Shown: positions 9,698-19,019 of the stretch, piece by piece
Layout of the letters: the number at the start of each line of letters is the position of its first letter
How positions within the stretch are numbered: position 1 is the stretch's first letter
Source: an uncultured Desulfocapsa sp.
GTDB taxonomy: Bacteria; Desulfobacterota; Desulfobulbia; Desulfobulbales; Desulfocapsaceae
Assembly (NCBI GenBank): GCA_947311475.1
Contig: CAMZLK010000031.1
Span: 1 to 33,007 of the forward strand
Direction: 5' to 3'
DNA: 33,007 nt
Notes under the pieces: generated by a model
The model's database searches: none
Told to the model about the DNA's origin: nothing
What the model saw: the letters and a program-made list of their open reading frames with translations, nothing else
Program-made: the position numbers and the translations under genes

Positions 9698-9833
9698 TAA
9701 CGCAGGTGAACTGCAAGTAAGTGCCTCGAAGGTTTCTCTTCGTTCGCTATCTGGTGCTTATGCTTATAATTTGAGTTTGAAACACTTCGATTTTCTTGTT
9801 TTTTAATACAGCTTTTCAGGAGTAAGGCACTAA
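9698..9833 (+). repeat. Interspersed repeat family A, copy 1 (long form)
   Basis: TAACGCAGGTGAACTGCAAGTAAGTGCCTCGAAGG...AATTTGAGTTTGAAACACTTCGATTTTCTTG...CTTTTCAGGAGTAAGGCACTAA; near-identical to the copies at 12510, 22937 (inverted) and 32721. Confidence 0.95.
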
Positions 9834-10828
9834 AGCCCCTGCTTAAAACCAGGAAGCCCATAGGCTTTTTCAATCTCTTCTGATGATGCATTGGCGCCAC
9901 TACACTGCAAAACAACCTTTTTCCCCTTTAATTTCTCTTTCAATTGTATTGCAGCCATAAGAGTTGATGCACCGGCACCTTCAACAAAATTTTGGGTATA
10001 ATACCCTGCCAGCGCTATTCCTTTGTAAATTTCTGATTCTGAGAGGAGTACAAAATCAGTCAGGTTATCTTTATAGATCTCAAATGGTATCTCATACCCG
10101 GTACCAGTCGCAAAACCTCCTGCGAAAGTTGTATTCTCAGCTCTTTGGATGGCTCCCGCTTTCCACGACAAATAGGCTGCGCAAGAACTCTCTGCCTGGA
10201 CTGCATAGATTTCAATGCCAGGAGAAATTGCTTTTAGCACAGTCACTGCCGCAGCTGCCTCGCTTCCAGCTCCAATGGGCACAATAACTGCTTCTACATC
10301 AGGAAGTGCTTCTATAATTTCCAAAAACTCCGTGCCTACACCGTTTATTAAATGGGGTTCATTGGCGGGATGTACATAGTAGAACGCCCGCTCGCCTGCA
10401 AGCTTCTCAACAACTTTGGAGGATTCCTCAAAGGTCGTACCTGCTTCTATAAGCTCGGCACCGGCTTCTTGAATCTTCCGGTTTTTTGCAGGATTATTAT
10501 TAACAGGCACCACAACCACCGCAGTAAGACCAAACCAGGAAGCTGAAGCAGCAACAGAAATACCATGATTTCCAGTTGAAAAAGTGATCACTCCCTCCAC
10601 TCCTGCCTGTTTGAGATTGTGCATTAAATTTATGCCGCCACGCACCTTGAAAGAGCCGGTTGGGTTATGGTTCTCATGCTTGATATAAATTTGCGAACCC
10701 AGCACACTTGACAAACCTTCATAGTGAGTCAAATGGCTGGGAAGAAGGTATTGATAGACCGGTTTTTTGGCCTTGATCGCACCTGCAAGGGACACCGGAC
10801 AATTAGCGTTAGATTGCATAAATAACAC
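9830..10828 (-). CDS. PLP-dependent threonine/serine dehydratase-like protein
   Basis: YIKHENHNPTGSFKVRGGINLM (PLP lysine motif), FSTGNHGISVAASASWFG, PIGAGSEAAA. Confidence 0.85.
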   Translation of the reverse strand: MLFMQSNANCPVSLAGAIKAKKPVYQYLLPSHLTHYEGLSSVLGSQIYIKHENHNPTGSFKVRGGINLMHNLKQAGVEGVITFSTGNHGISVAASASWFGLTAVVVVPVNNNPAKNRKIQEAGAELIEAGTTFEESSKVVEKLAGERAFYYVHPANEPHLINGVGTEFLEIIEALPDVEAVIVPIGAGSEAAAAVTVLKAISPGIEIYAVQAESSCAAYLSWKAGAIQRAENTTFAGGFATGTGYEIPFEIYKDNLTDFVLLSESEIYKGIALAGYYTQNFVEGAGASTLMAAIQLKEKLKGKKVVLQCSGANASSEEIEKAYGLPGFKQGL

Positions 10829-10872
10829 GTCTTTTTTTGATTATGGATACCTGAGAAAAACAGCCAAAGTAT

Positions 10873-12375
10873 TCACCCATTGTCGCAAGTCTCACCATCC
10901 GGTTTTCCAGCTGGCAGAAAAATACGAAACTCTGTGCCTTCTCCTTCCATTGACTCAACTTCAATGGACCCACCATGTTTATGGATGATGGAATGAACGA
11001 TGGCCAACCCCAGGCCGGTACCCTGGTCAGCACCAAGAATTTTGGTTGTAAAATAAGGATCAAAAATTCTATCGAGATTTTTTGCAGCTATGCCACAACC
11101 GTAATCTCTTATACTGAAAAAAACATACTGCCCAGGGGTTAATTTACTGTTTCCGGGATGGTTGATATTGTCCGCTGCAATATCGATATAGCCGCCATCG
11201 GGCATGGCCTGTCTTGCATTACTGATTAAATGCTGGATCACTTGACTAATTTGCGTACTGTCACATTTTACGGGACATAGTTTTTCTACCATGGAAAATC
11301 TACAGCTGACATCCGAATTTTTCAGTTTACACTTACAATTCTCTTCAAAAATACTTTCCAGTTTAGCTTCCTGTATTAAGGGTGTGTTCTTCTTTGATAG
11401 CGTGAGCAGTTTACTGGTAAGCGCCTGGGCCTGCATCCCGGCCTTCTGTGCTTGCTGAAGAAGAGCTACGGCCTGATCATCCGAATCAAGCAGTAGAGTC
11501 GATAGCTGAATATTACCAAGTACAGCTGTTAAAATATTGTTAAAATCATGGGCAATTCCACCGGCAAGCACCCCAACTGACTCAAACTTCTTCAGTTTCA
11601 GCATCTCAGCTTCCATGCTTTTAGTCTCAGTTATATCGCGAAAGTACCAGATCCTACCAAGATACTTAGCATCGGCATCATAAAGTGGAGAAGAGTAACG
11701 TTCAAAAACTCTTCCATTTGTAAGCGGCAGAAGCTCAAGACTTGTCTCCTCAGGATGATCATACAGATATTGAACACGGCTGATAAAGGCATCCGGATCT
11801 ACCAACTGATCAAGAATTTTCCTGATCTGAATTTCATCATCATGGAGTGCTGCGATCCTTGAAGAAATACTCCACATTCTATGGAAACGATCATTGGTGA
11901 GAATAATTTTGTTATCAGGATTAACCACCAGAATACCATCCCGACTGGTCTCAAGCTGACTTTGCAGAATAGCATTATTGGAATGTTCGCTGGAATAGCC
12001 ACGATTCCTGAGCAACATTCCAAGATACTCTTCCTGTTTCGAAGGAACATGAAAAACGGAAAGATCGACATCATAATATGAAGAATCCTGATGCTGCATT
12101 CGAATTGCACGAACAGGAGGTGTAAAGCTTGCAGTAAGATTTTGCATATCTCTTTCGACACCATGGACATCGTCTGGATGAATGAAAGAGAAAATAGGGG
12201 TATTTAAAATTTCATTTTCAGGAAATCCCAACAAGTTTTCACTCGCAGGATTGGCATGGATGATCATGCCATCTGTGTCTAATAAATAGCTGACATCAAA
12301 CGATATTGCAACAGAAGCCTTTTCCAGGGCCTCCAGGGGAAGAGAAGCCGATTGAAGATCCATCATGCACACCAC
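10873..12375 (-). CDS. PAS domain sensor histidine kinase
   Basis: N-terminal PAS domains (DTDGMIIHANPASENLLGF), GGIAHDFNNILTAVLGN H-box, GTGLGLAIVHSIIHKHGG G-box. Confidence 0.92.
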   Translation of the reverse strand: MVCMMDLQSASLPLEALEKASVAISFDVSYLLDTDGMIIHANPASENLLGFPENEILNTPIFSFIHPDDVHGVERDMQNLTASFTPPVRAIRMQHQDSSYYDVDLSVFHVPSKQEEYLGMLLRNRGYSSEHSNNAILQSQLETSRDGILVVNPDNKIILTNDRFHRMWSISSRIAALHDDEIQIRKILDQLVDPDAFISRVQYLYDHPEETSLELLPLTNGRVFERYSSPLYDADAKYLGRIWYFRDITETKSMEAEMLKLKKFESVGVLAGGIAHDFNNILTAVLGNIQLSTLLLDSDDQAVALLQQAQKAGMQAQALTSKLLTLSKKNTPLIQEAKLESIFEENCKCKLKNSDVSCRFSMVEKLCPVKCDSTQISQVIQHLISNARQAMPDGGYIDIAADNINHPGNSKLTPGQYVFFSIRDYGCGIAAKNLDRIFDPYFTTKILGADQGTGLGLAIVHSIIHKHGGSIEVESMEGEGTEFRIFLPAGKPDGETCDNG

Positions 12376-12509
12376 GTGTAAAATATTGAATGCGTAAATT
12401 TACAATAACTTACAAGGAGTGTATGTGGAATAAATAAATCATGCAAGAAAACATACAAAAAAAAGTTGATTCTTATGAACCTAACGTTCAGTGGCCGTGC
12501 GCAAGTACT

Positions 12510-12620
12510 TAACGCAGGTAAACTGCAAGTAAGTGCCTTGTTACCTATGCCAATAATTTGAGTTTGAAACACTTTTTATTTTCTTGTTTTTATTACAGCT
12601 TTTCAGGAGTAAAGCACTAA
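12510..12620 (+). repeat. Interspersed repeat family A, copy 2 (short form)
   Basis: TAACGCAGGTAAACTGCAAGTAAGTGCCTTG...AATTTGAGTTTGAAACAC...CTTTTCAGGAGTAAAGCACTAA. Confidence 0.93.
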
Positions 12621-13036
12621 TCCGCGTTAGTAAATTCATCGAGTTCTGCCTGTAAGGCAGCCATCCTGATCGGTTTACTTAGAAACGGCACCTTGTGTGC
12701 AGAGCAAAGGTCACTCAACTCAGGAGAAAAATTGCCGGAACAAAAAAGAAATCGTTTACAAATTGAAGCATCTATTACACTCAGAATTTTAAACAAGCCT
12801 ATGCCATTTAAAGTAGGCATATCAACATCGGAAATAACCGCATCAAAACGTTGACCAGCTATTTTCAGCAAAGCTTCATGACCATCATTTGCCAGACTAA
12901 CCTCAGCCTTTCTTTCGAAAAGGTTCTTGAACAAATTAAGAATGAAGATATCATCATCCACAAACAAGTAATGAGGCAGTGAAGATTTAGAGGAGTTCGG
13001 TTCAATCTGATCAGATTTTTTCATTGGAGATTTCAA
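12617..13036 (-). CDS. Single-domain response regulator (receiver only)
   Basis: LFVDDDIFILNLF, DAVISDVDMPTLNGIGLF, LFCSG, LSKPI receiver motifs; no output domain. Confidence 0.88.
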   Translation of the reverse strand: MKSPMKKSDQIEPNSSKSSLPHYLFVDDDIFILNLFKNLFERKAEVSLANDGHEALLKIAGQRFDAVISDVDMPTLNGIGLFKILSVIDASICKRFLFCSGNFSPELSDLCSAHKVPFLSKPIRMAALQAELDEFTNAD

Positions 13037-13241
13037 GACAATTTTTCCTTTTGTTCACGGATATGCTAGTATTACTAACACCTTTGGCACAAACACGATA
13101 TTATAAAAATAATAGCTTTTCCAAGCAATTAAATCCATATCACCTTACGCCAATTGTGAATGTTTTCGTGCCACTTTTCGGGAATTTTTCCCAAAAGAGG
13201 CAATACCTCTTAGCGATACATTTTTACCAGGATATCTACAT

Positions 13242-16200
13242 ATGCCTTTATATTTTACCAAAGAAAAGCAGATTACAATTTCACACCTTCTGTTTCTGCT
13301 CTTACTTGCCTGGGGAACCTGCGCATGTGCCGCATTAGCACCAGTGTCCTTTAACAACGTCTCATCCACTGAAGGGCTTCCTCAAAACACGGCTCGTGTT
13401 TTACTGCAGGATAGAAGCGGTTTTGTCTGGGTAGGCACCGAAGATGGACTTGTTCGTTTTGACGGCTATTCGATGAAATCCTTCCGAAAACAACATGACA
13501 ACCCTGCCAGCCTTTCTGACAATTACATCTCTTCTCTGGCAGAAAGCAGGGATGGCCGGATATGGGCTGGTACCATGGGAGGAGGATTAAATGTAATCAA
13601 TCCGCAAAGTGGTGAGGTTAGACGCCTGAAAATCCTGCCCTCGTCAGATATATTGAGTATTGTTCAGGCTCCCGAACAAAATGAACTCTGGCTCGGTACT
13701 GATTCAGGGCTATACCTACTGAATATCTCATCGGATAATACTCTCAATGGAGCTAAAACAGCGAATCTGAACAGATCCATACTCACACAAATTCCGTTAT
13801 TGCTGCCGGATGGAACCCCCATGGAAAATTCAGTTACCGGCATTGCACTTCAGGACAAAAACATCTGGTTTTCCACTCGCGGTAAAGGTATCGGCCATTA
13901 CAAAAGAAAAGACAAATCTGTTACCTGGTATCTGCCCGGTAACCTTGGGCTGCAGGATGACACGTTTAACACAATAACATCGGATTCAAATGGGACTATC
14001 TGGGCCGGAGGACAAAACCATGGACTGGTACAGATCATTCGCAATGCAGATGAAATCCTTTTTAAACACTATAACAAAGAAAACAACGTACTCGCTGCAA
14101 ATGACGTCATGGCAATAGCCGGTGGCGAGAACGGTAAGCTATGGATTGGAACCTGGGGTGGAGGAGTCGCCCTATTCAACCCTGAAAATGGTACATCCGA
14201 ACTCCATCGAAAAAAGATCGGTGATCCTCACTCCCTAGCCAGTGATATTGTAATGGATATCCTTACCACCCGGGATGGGCAAGTATGGATAGGAACCTTT
14301 GATCACGGCATCTGCTGGTTTGACCCAGAAGCGCCCTTTCATTCCTACAGACCGACACCAAACAGAGAAGGAGGGCTTCCTGGAAACCTTATCTGGTCCT
14401 TTGCATCAGAACACGCAAACAAACTTTGGATTGGCACCAATAAAGGCCTTACCCGTTTAAATCTGGATTCCCATGAGTATGATATTCCCAAAAATATTCA
14501 GCCGACTGTTTTATGGGACAGTGTGCGGAAAGATGATATCCGTGCCATCCTCGCCGACGATGACTATTTATGGATTGCCGCAAGGCACAGCGGCCTGGTT
14601 CGACTGTCTCTCTCCACAGCAACACTTACTCCCATCACCAATCTGCTCAAACCGGGAAACAAATTAACTCACTCTTATATCAGAGTCATGATGAAAGACA
14701 GCCATGGATATCTCTGGTTTGGTGCAACAAAAGGTTTAAACAGATTTGATCCGAAACGTGGCGAACTCATTAACTTTATGCCAGACAAGGAGGTAAAACT
14801 TTCTCTTCCTCACCACCGGATTCGGGCCTTATTTGAAGACAGTAAAGGACACATCTGGGTGGGAACAAGTTTAGGTCTCATGCAGATCAATCGAAAAGGA
14901 GTGCCCATACAGGTTTGGCAACATACTTCTTCTGATGGAGCATCAAAACAACTCCTTGCAGGAAACGGGATCCGAGGGATTGGCGAGGATTTTCTTGGTC
15001 GGCTCTGGATCGCCACAGAAGGAGGCATATCTATTATCGACCAAAACACACGAAAATTCAATGCACTACACGAGAAAAACGGACTTCCAAGTAACGCTGC
15101 ATACTGTGCAATCCCTGTAGAACAATATATGTGGGTAAGTACCCTGCACGGATTGGCTCGTATCGATATCAGAACTCTTCAGGTTGAAAACTATTACAGT
15201 TCAGATGGTCTTCCGGATAACGAATTTAATTTCAACGCCTGGCACAAGCTCAACGATGGCCGTCTGGTTTTCGGAACACTGTCCGGCTTCACCATATTCT
15301 CTCCATCGCTGGTTCCGGGGCCGGAAAAATCTCGTCCAGCCCCCCCATTACGACTGCAGACGTATATCTTTAAAAAGAATAAAACACGGATTCCTGTGTC
15401 AGCGCAAGATGCACCTGTGACTGTGGGCTGGAAGAATAACCACATTGCTTTTGAGTACAGTGCGTTGCACTTTGGAGGCAATGCTTCAGTTTCCTATGAT
15501 GCCCTATTGCAGGGAGTTGATAAAAATTGGAACAGTGTCGGGAATCAGCGCCTGGCAAGCTACTCAGGTCTGGCACCCGGCCACTATACTTTTCAGATTC
15601 GTGCACAGGATACACATGGTCAGTGGCAGACAGAAACAGCCCCACTCCATTTCACCGTTACTCCTCCACCATGGCAAACACTCTGGGCTTACGCGCTTTA
15701 CGCTGTATCATTGGCAGGTTTTCTACTCCTGGCAGCCATGCTGTACAATCGTCGTTTACGTAATCGGGCTACAACTCTTCAGTTACTGGTTGCCGAACGT
15801 ACTGCTGAACTGGAAGAATCAAGCCTGCATCTGGCAGACAAAAACAGAACCCTTGACCGATTGATGAAAGCACGGGAACGTCTCTTCCATGCACTCTCCC
15901 ACGAAATCCGCACGCCACTTGCCGTAATAATGTCAGTTTTGGAATCTGTGCACCATAACGATTCCGGGGCCACTGTTAAAATCCCCATGGCACGGCAGAG
16001 TGCAAAGCGATTGGACAGACTGCTCGACAATATCCTTGACCTCTCCTGTCAGAAGAAAGATGCGTTACAGAACAACACTCCTTTTCAGGTACAAACAGTA
16101 CTCGATGAGGCAACAATCCCTTACGAGTTACAGGCACAAGCCGAGGGTAAGACCATGTTCATTGAAAGTCATCTGGGAGACGCCTGGCTTGCCCTTCCCG

Positions 16201-17405
16201 AAAACACCTTCGAGATGATGATCTCAAATTTACTCTCAAACAGCTTTAAATACACAAGACCTGGTGACAGCATATCCCTTAAGGGAACTATCGCCAAAGG
16301 CTTCCTGCATATTACTGTGAAAGATACTGGCACTGGTATTCCTGATGGCATGGAGGAAAGCATATTTGACTGGTTTGAGCGAGGCAGCACCAAGACAGAA
16401 ATTGATGGCTGGGGAATCGGCCTGGCCTTTGTCCGTGAAGCAGCAGAGGCTGCTGGTGGCAATATTCAGTTAGAGGCATCTAAAAATAACATTGGAGCAA
16501 AGTTTCTCCTTAGAATTCCTTTAGCCACTGCAGATGTAGCAGGAATTGTGATACAAAAAGCAAAACAGACAGAGAAAATAAACACAGACCCAATGGATCT
16601 CAGCCAGCAAAAGGCACGAACGCTGTTAATTATTGAGGACGATCCTGATTTACTGAAACTCCTGCCGACAATTTTCCCTTCTCACTGGGTCTGTTTGACT
16701 GCTTCAATGGCCGAAACAGGATGGAAAATGGCAGTGGACAGATTACCAGACCTTGTCCTCACAGATCTCATGCTACCCGGCGAATCCGGGTTTGACCTGA
16801 CCAGCAAATTAAAGGAAGATAGCCGAACTGCACACATTCCTGTTATCATCCTTACTGCATTGAATGATGAGGAACATCGCCTTGCGGGGCTTGGACTGTC
16901 GGCCGATTCATTTTTGACCAAGCCTTTTACAAACCGGGAATTACTCCTTCGCGTTCTAGGACTCCTTGCCAATAGAGAGCGTGTTTTTGAACGCGTTAAG
17001 TGCCTTGTTATTGATTTGGAGAATGAGACACAAAATGGGAAGTCACAAAACCTGTCTTCTGAAGATGCCTTTTTGCAAAAACTACATAAAGCCATAACAA
17101 CAGGAAGTGATATGGCATCAATAACACTCAACGATGCCGCTGATAAACTAGCCATGTCTAAACGATCTTTTCAAAGGGAAATGCAGAAGCGTGGAATAAG
17201 CTGGCGGGAATACAAACGAATGCGCAAGCTTCGTTTTGCCATGGATTTACTACGTGACCCGACTGTACGCATTGGCATAGTTGCAGAAAAAGCAGGCTAC
17301 AGCTCTGCAGCCCATTTCTCTAAAATATTCAAGCAGCACGTCGGTACTTCTCCCACGAAATGGCAACAGGAAAATCAAAACGGTTCTGAAAAACTAAAAG
17401 ACTAG
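13242..17405 (+). CDS. Hybrid two-component system protein: exported two-component-propeller repeats, Y_Y_Y domain, TM, HisKA-HATPase, REC, AraC-type HTH
   Basis: Multiple W[VI]GT..GL/G repeats, FQIRAQDTHGQWQ (Y_Y_Y), SHEIRTPLAVIMS, GWGIGLAFVREAAEAAGG, LIIEDDPDLL...LTDLMLPG...LTKPF, and C-terminal AraC HTH (VAEKAGYSSAAHFSKIFKQHVGTSPTKW). Confidence 0.95.
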   Translation: MPLYFTKEKQITISHLLFLLLLAWGTCACAALAPVSFNNVSSTEGLPQNTARVLLQDRSGFVWVGTEDGLVRFDGYSMKSFRKQHDNPASLSDNYISSLAESRDGRIWAGTMGGGLNVINPQSGEVRRLKILPSSDILSIVQAPEQNELWLGTDSGLYLLNISSDNTLNGAKTANLNRSILTQIPLLLPDGTPMENSVTGIALQDKNIWFSTRGKGIGHYKRKDKSVTWYLPGNLGLQDDTFNTITSDSNGTIWAGGQNHGLVQIIRNADEILFKHYNKENNVLAANDVMAIAGGENGKLWIGTWGGGVALFNPENGTSELHRKKIGDPHSLASDIVMDILTTRDGQVWIGTFDHGICWFDPEAPFHSYRPTPNREGGLPGNLIWSFASEHANKLWIGTNKGLTRLNLDSHEYDIPKNIQPTVLWDSVRKDDIRAILADDDYLWIAARHSGLVRLSLSTATLTPITNLLKPGNKLTHSYIRVMMKDSHGYLWFGATKGLNRFDPKRGELINFMPDKEVKLSLPHHRIRALFEDSKGHIWVGTSLGLMQINRKGVPIQVWQHTSSDGASKQLLAGNGIRGIGEDFLGRLWIATEGGISIIDQNTRKFNALHEKNGLPSNAAYCAIPVEQYMWVSTLHGLARIDIRTLQVENYYSSDGLPDNEFNFNAWHKLNDGRLVFGTLSGFTIFSPSLVPGPEKSRPAPPLRLQTYIFKKNKTRIPVSAQDAPVTVGWKNNHIAFEYSALHFGGNASVSYDALLQGVDKNWNSVGNQRLASYSGLAPGHYTFQIRAQDTHGQWQTETAPLHFTVTPPPWQTLWAYALYAVSLAGFLLLAAMLYNRRLRNRATTLQLLVAERTAELEESSLHLADKNRTLDRLMKARERLFHALSHEIRTPLAVIMSVLESVHHNDSGATVKIPMARQSAKRLDRLLDNILDLSCQKKDALQNNTPFQVQTVLDEATIPYELQAQAEGKTMFIESHLGDAWLALPENTFEMMISNLLSNSFKYTRPGDSISLKGTIAKGFLHITVKDTGTGIPDGMEESIFDWFERGSTKTEIDGWGIGLAFVREAAEAAGGNIQLEASKNNIGAKFLLRIPLATADVAGIVIQKAKQTEKINTDPMDLSQQKARTLLIIEDDPDLLKLLPTIFPSHWVCLTASMAETGWKMAVDRLPDLVLTDLMLPGESGFDLTSKLKEDSRTAHIPVIILTALNDEEHRLAGLGLSADSFLTKPFTNRELLLRVLGLLANRERVFERVKCLVIDLENETQNGKSQNLSSEDAFLQKLHKAITTGSDMASITLNDAADKLAMSKRSFQREMQKRGISWREYKRMRKLRFAMDLLRDPTVRIGIVAEKAGYSSAAHFSKIFKQHVGTSPTKWQQENQNGSEKLKD

Positions 17406-18077
17406 TTTTAATAAAACAAAACCTCCAATCAGGAGACCAACAAAGGCAATACAGAGAAGGTTAAAATAACGATCAATAAAGAGTTTGGCAGGCTCCCCCC
17501 ACTTGTGAAGAAGCCAGGCAACAAGAAAAAACCGACAGGCTCTGGCTGCCACAGAGGCCATCAGGAAAATGGGCAGATTTACCCTGGCAACACCCGCTGT
17601 AATAGTGGTCAGTTTATAGGGAAGAGGAGTCAATCCGAAAACAAAGACGATCCAGGCATTCCAGTGATCGTAAACCTGAAAAAGGTACTCCCCGCCAAGT
17701 GCACTGCCCATACTGGAAATAAGATAGGACGGAAGGGCAATATCAGGGCGCCCGTTGACATCAACCAGAGTCATATGGGCTACGTTTTCAACAATCCAGC
17801 GCCCCATGGTATCCCAGGCAAATATACCAATGCCATATCCTGCAAGGCCCCCAAGAACTGAGGCTAAAGTGCAATAAAACGCATATTTGTACCAGCGACT
17901 TGTAGCCCCAAGCACCAGTGCAATAAGCAACACATCAGGGGGAATAGGAAAAAAGCTTGATTCGGCAAAGGAGAGAACAACAAGTGCAAGTAAGCCATAT
18001 TTGCTGTCTGCCCAGTGCAGCATCCAGTCATAGAATCGACGCACAAAACCGCTTTTCTTCTGAATTTTTTCAACCAT
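17394..18077 (-). CDS. DedA/VTT (YqaA-like) membrane protein
   Basis: YGLLALVVLSFAESSFFPIPPDVLLIALVLG, FGLTPLPYKLTTITAGVARVNLPIFL. Start set at MVEKIQKK (18077); the longer ORF runs into the intergenic repeat. Confidence 0.85.
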   Translation of the reverse strand: MVEKIQKKSGFVRRFYDWMLHWADSKYGLLALVVLSFAESSFFPIPPDVLLIALVLGATSRWYKYAFYCTLASVLGGLAGYGIGIFAWDTMGRWIVENVAHMTLVDVNGRPDIALPSYLISSMGSALGGEYLFQVYDHWNAWIVFVFGLTPLPYKLTTITAGVARVNLPIFLMASVAARACRFFLVAWLLHKWGEPAKLFIDRYFNLLCIAFVGLLIGGFVLLKLVF

Positions 18078-18122
18078 ATCTATTTGAGTTTCAAGACAAA
18101 CAATAAATAGTAACAGTTTAGC

Positions 18123-18365
18123 AGTGCCCCATCTTCGTGTGTTTAGGTTTGGGCGCAATAGTAAACTATGATGACCTCGTAAAAAGGTCAAAAACAGGAT
18201 GGACTTGAAAAAACCTTCATATTCGAGGCACGGAAATTTATAATATTTTCGGCGTACTAAGGTACGTTGAAAATATTATAAATTTGTAGTAACGAAGAAG
18301 ATGAAGAGTTTTTACGAGTCCATCAACTATGCGAACATAACCTAAACACATGAAGATGGGGTGCT
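18123..18365. repeat. Outer imperfect inverted repeat (arms 18123-18162 / 18326-18365) enclosing repeat family B, copy 1
   Basis: AGTGCCCCATCTTCGTGTGTTTAGGTTTGGGCGCAATAGT pairs with ACTATGCGAACATAACCTAAACACATGAAGATGGGGTGCT; about three quarters complementary. Confidence 0.85.
18170..18324 (-). repeat. Repeat family B, copy 1, with a central long hairpin (18234-18285)
   Basis: Reverse complement GATGGACTCGTAAAAACTCTTCATC...CAACGTACCTTAGTACGCCG...GCCTCGAATATGAAGG...TTGACCTTTTTAC matches 32861-33007. Stem AAATTTATAATATTTTC / GAAAATATTATAAATTT is perfect over 17 bp. Confidence 0.93.
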
Positions 18366-18374
18366 GATGAGCTG

Positions 18375-19019
18375 TTACTTCCAGCCGTGCTCTCCTATCA
18401 GGCTAACAAATCTAACACTTTCAAGTTGCTGCACTTCAATCTCACCATCTATTTTTGTAAGATAATGCAGCTCCTGCACATCACGCTCTCCAACCGGAAT
18501 CACCATACGGCCCGGATCTGCAAGCTGATCGATAAGTGGTTCAGGAATTTCAGGACTCCCTGCTGTGACAATTATGGCATCATACGGTGCATGTTCCCGC
18601 CACCCCATTGTTCCGTCATCAAGACGGGAAAGAATATTGTAACAGCGAAGCTGATCAAAAATTTTACGGGCTCCGGCAAGGAGAGTATTTATCCGTTCAA
18701 CGGTATACACGTTAGCACAAAGCCTTGAGAGTACAGCTGCCTGATATCCTGACCCTGTTCCTATTTCAAGCACTTTTTCAGTACCTTGCAACTGTAGGGC
18801 CTGGGTCATGGCAGCCACAATAAGCGGCTGGGAGATCGTCTGGTCACTGGCAATGGGAAGGGGATGATCACCATAGGCTCTTCCCTGCATGGCATCATCA
18901 ACAAAGAGGTGCCGGGGCACCTCTGACATTACTTTTAAAACATTGGAATCGCTGATACCACGGCAGGCAAGCTGCTCTGAGACCATCCGTTCACGCGCTG
19001 TGGTAAAGCGGTCCATCAT
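18375..19019 (-). CDS. pcm: Protein-L-isoaspartate O-methyltransferase
   Basis: PRHLFVDDAMQGRAYGDHPLPIASDQTISQPLIVAAMTQAL, VLEIGTGSGYQAAVLSRL. Confidence 0.96.
   Translation of the reverse strand: MMDRFTTARERMVSEQLACRGISDSNVLKVMSEVPRHLFVDDAMQGRAYGDHPLPIASDQTISQPLIVAAMTQALQLQGTEKVLEIGTGSGYQAAVLSRLCANVYTVERINTLLAGARKIFDQLRCYNILSRLDDGTMGWREHAPYDAIIVTAGSPEIPEPLIDQLADPGRMVIPVGERDVQELHYLTKIDGEIEVQQLESVRFVSLIGEHGWK

Noticed and set aside
5934-9833. Repeat A copies 5 and 1, in inverted orientation, as ends of a composite transposon carrying ychF-mtaD
   Set aside because: No transposase between them, cargo includes the housekeeping gene ychF, and copy 5 is much more diverged than copy 1.
14810-17155. 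Several long antisense/alternate-frame ORFs within the HTCS gene (e.g. 15445..15864 +, 16682..17155 -)
   Set aside because: No recognisable domains; low-complexity Ser/Arg-rich composition typical of shadow ORFs of a well-supported coding frame.
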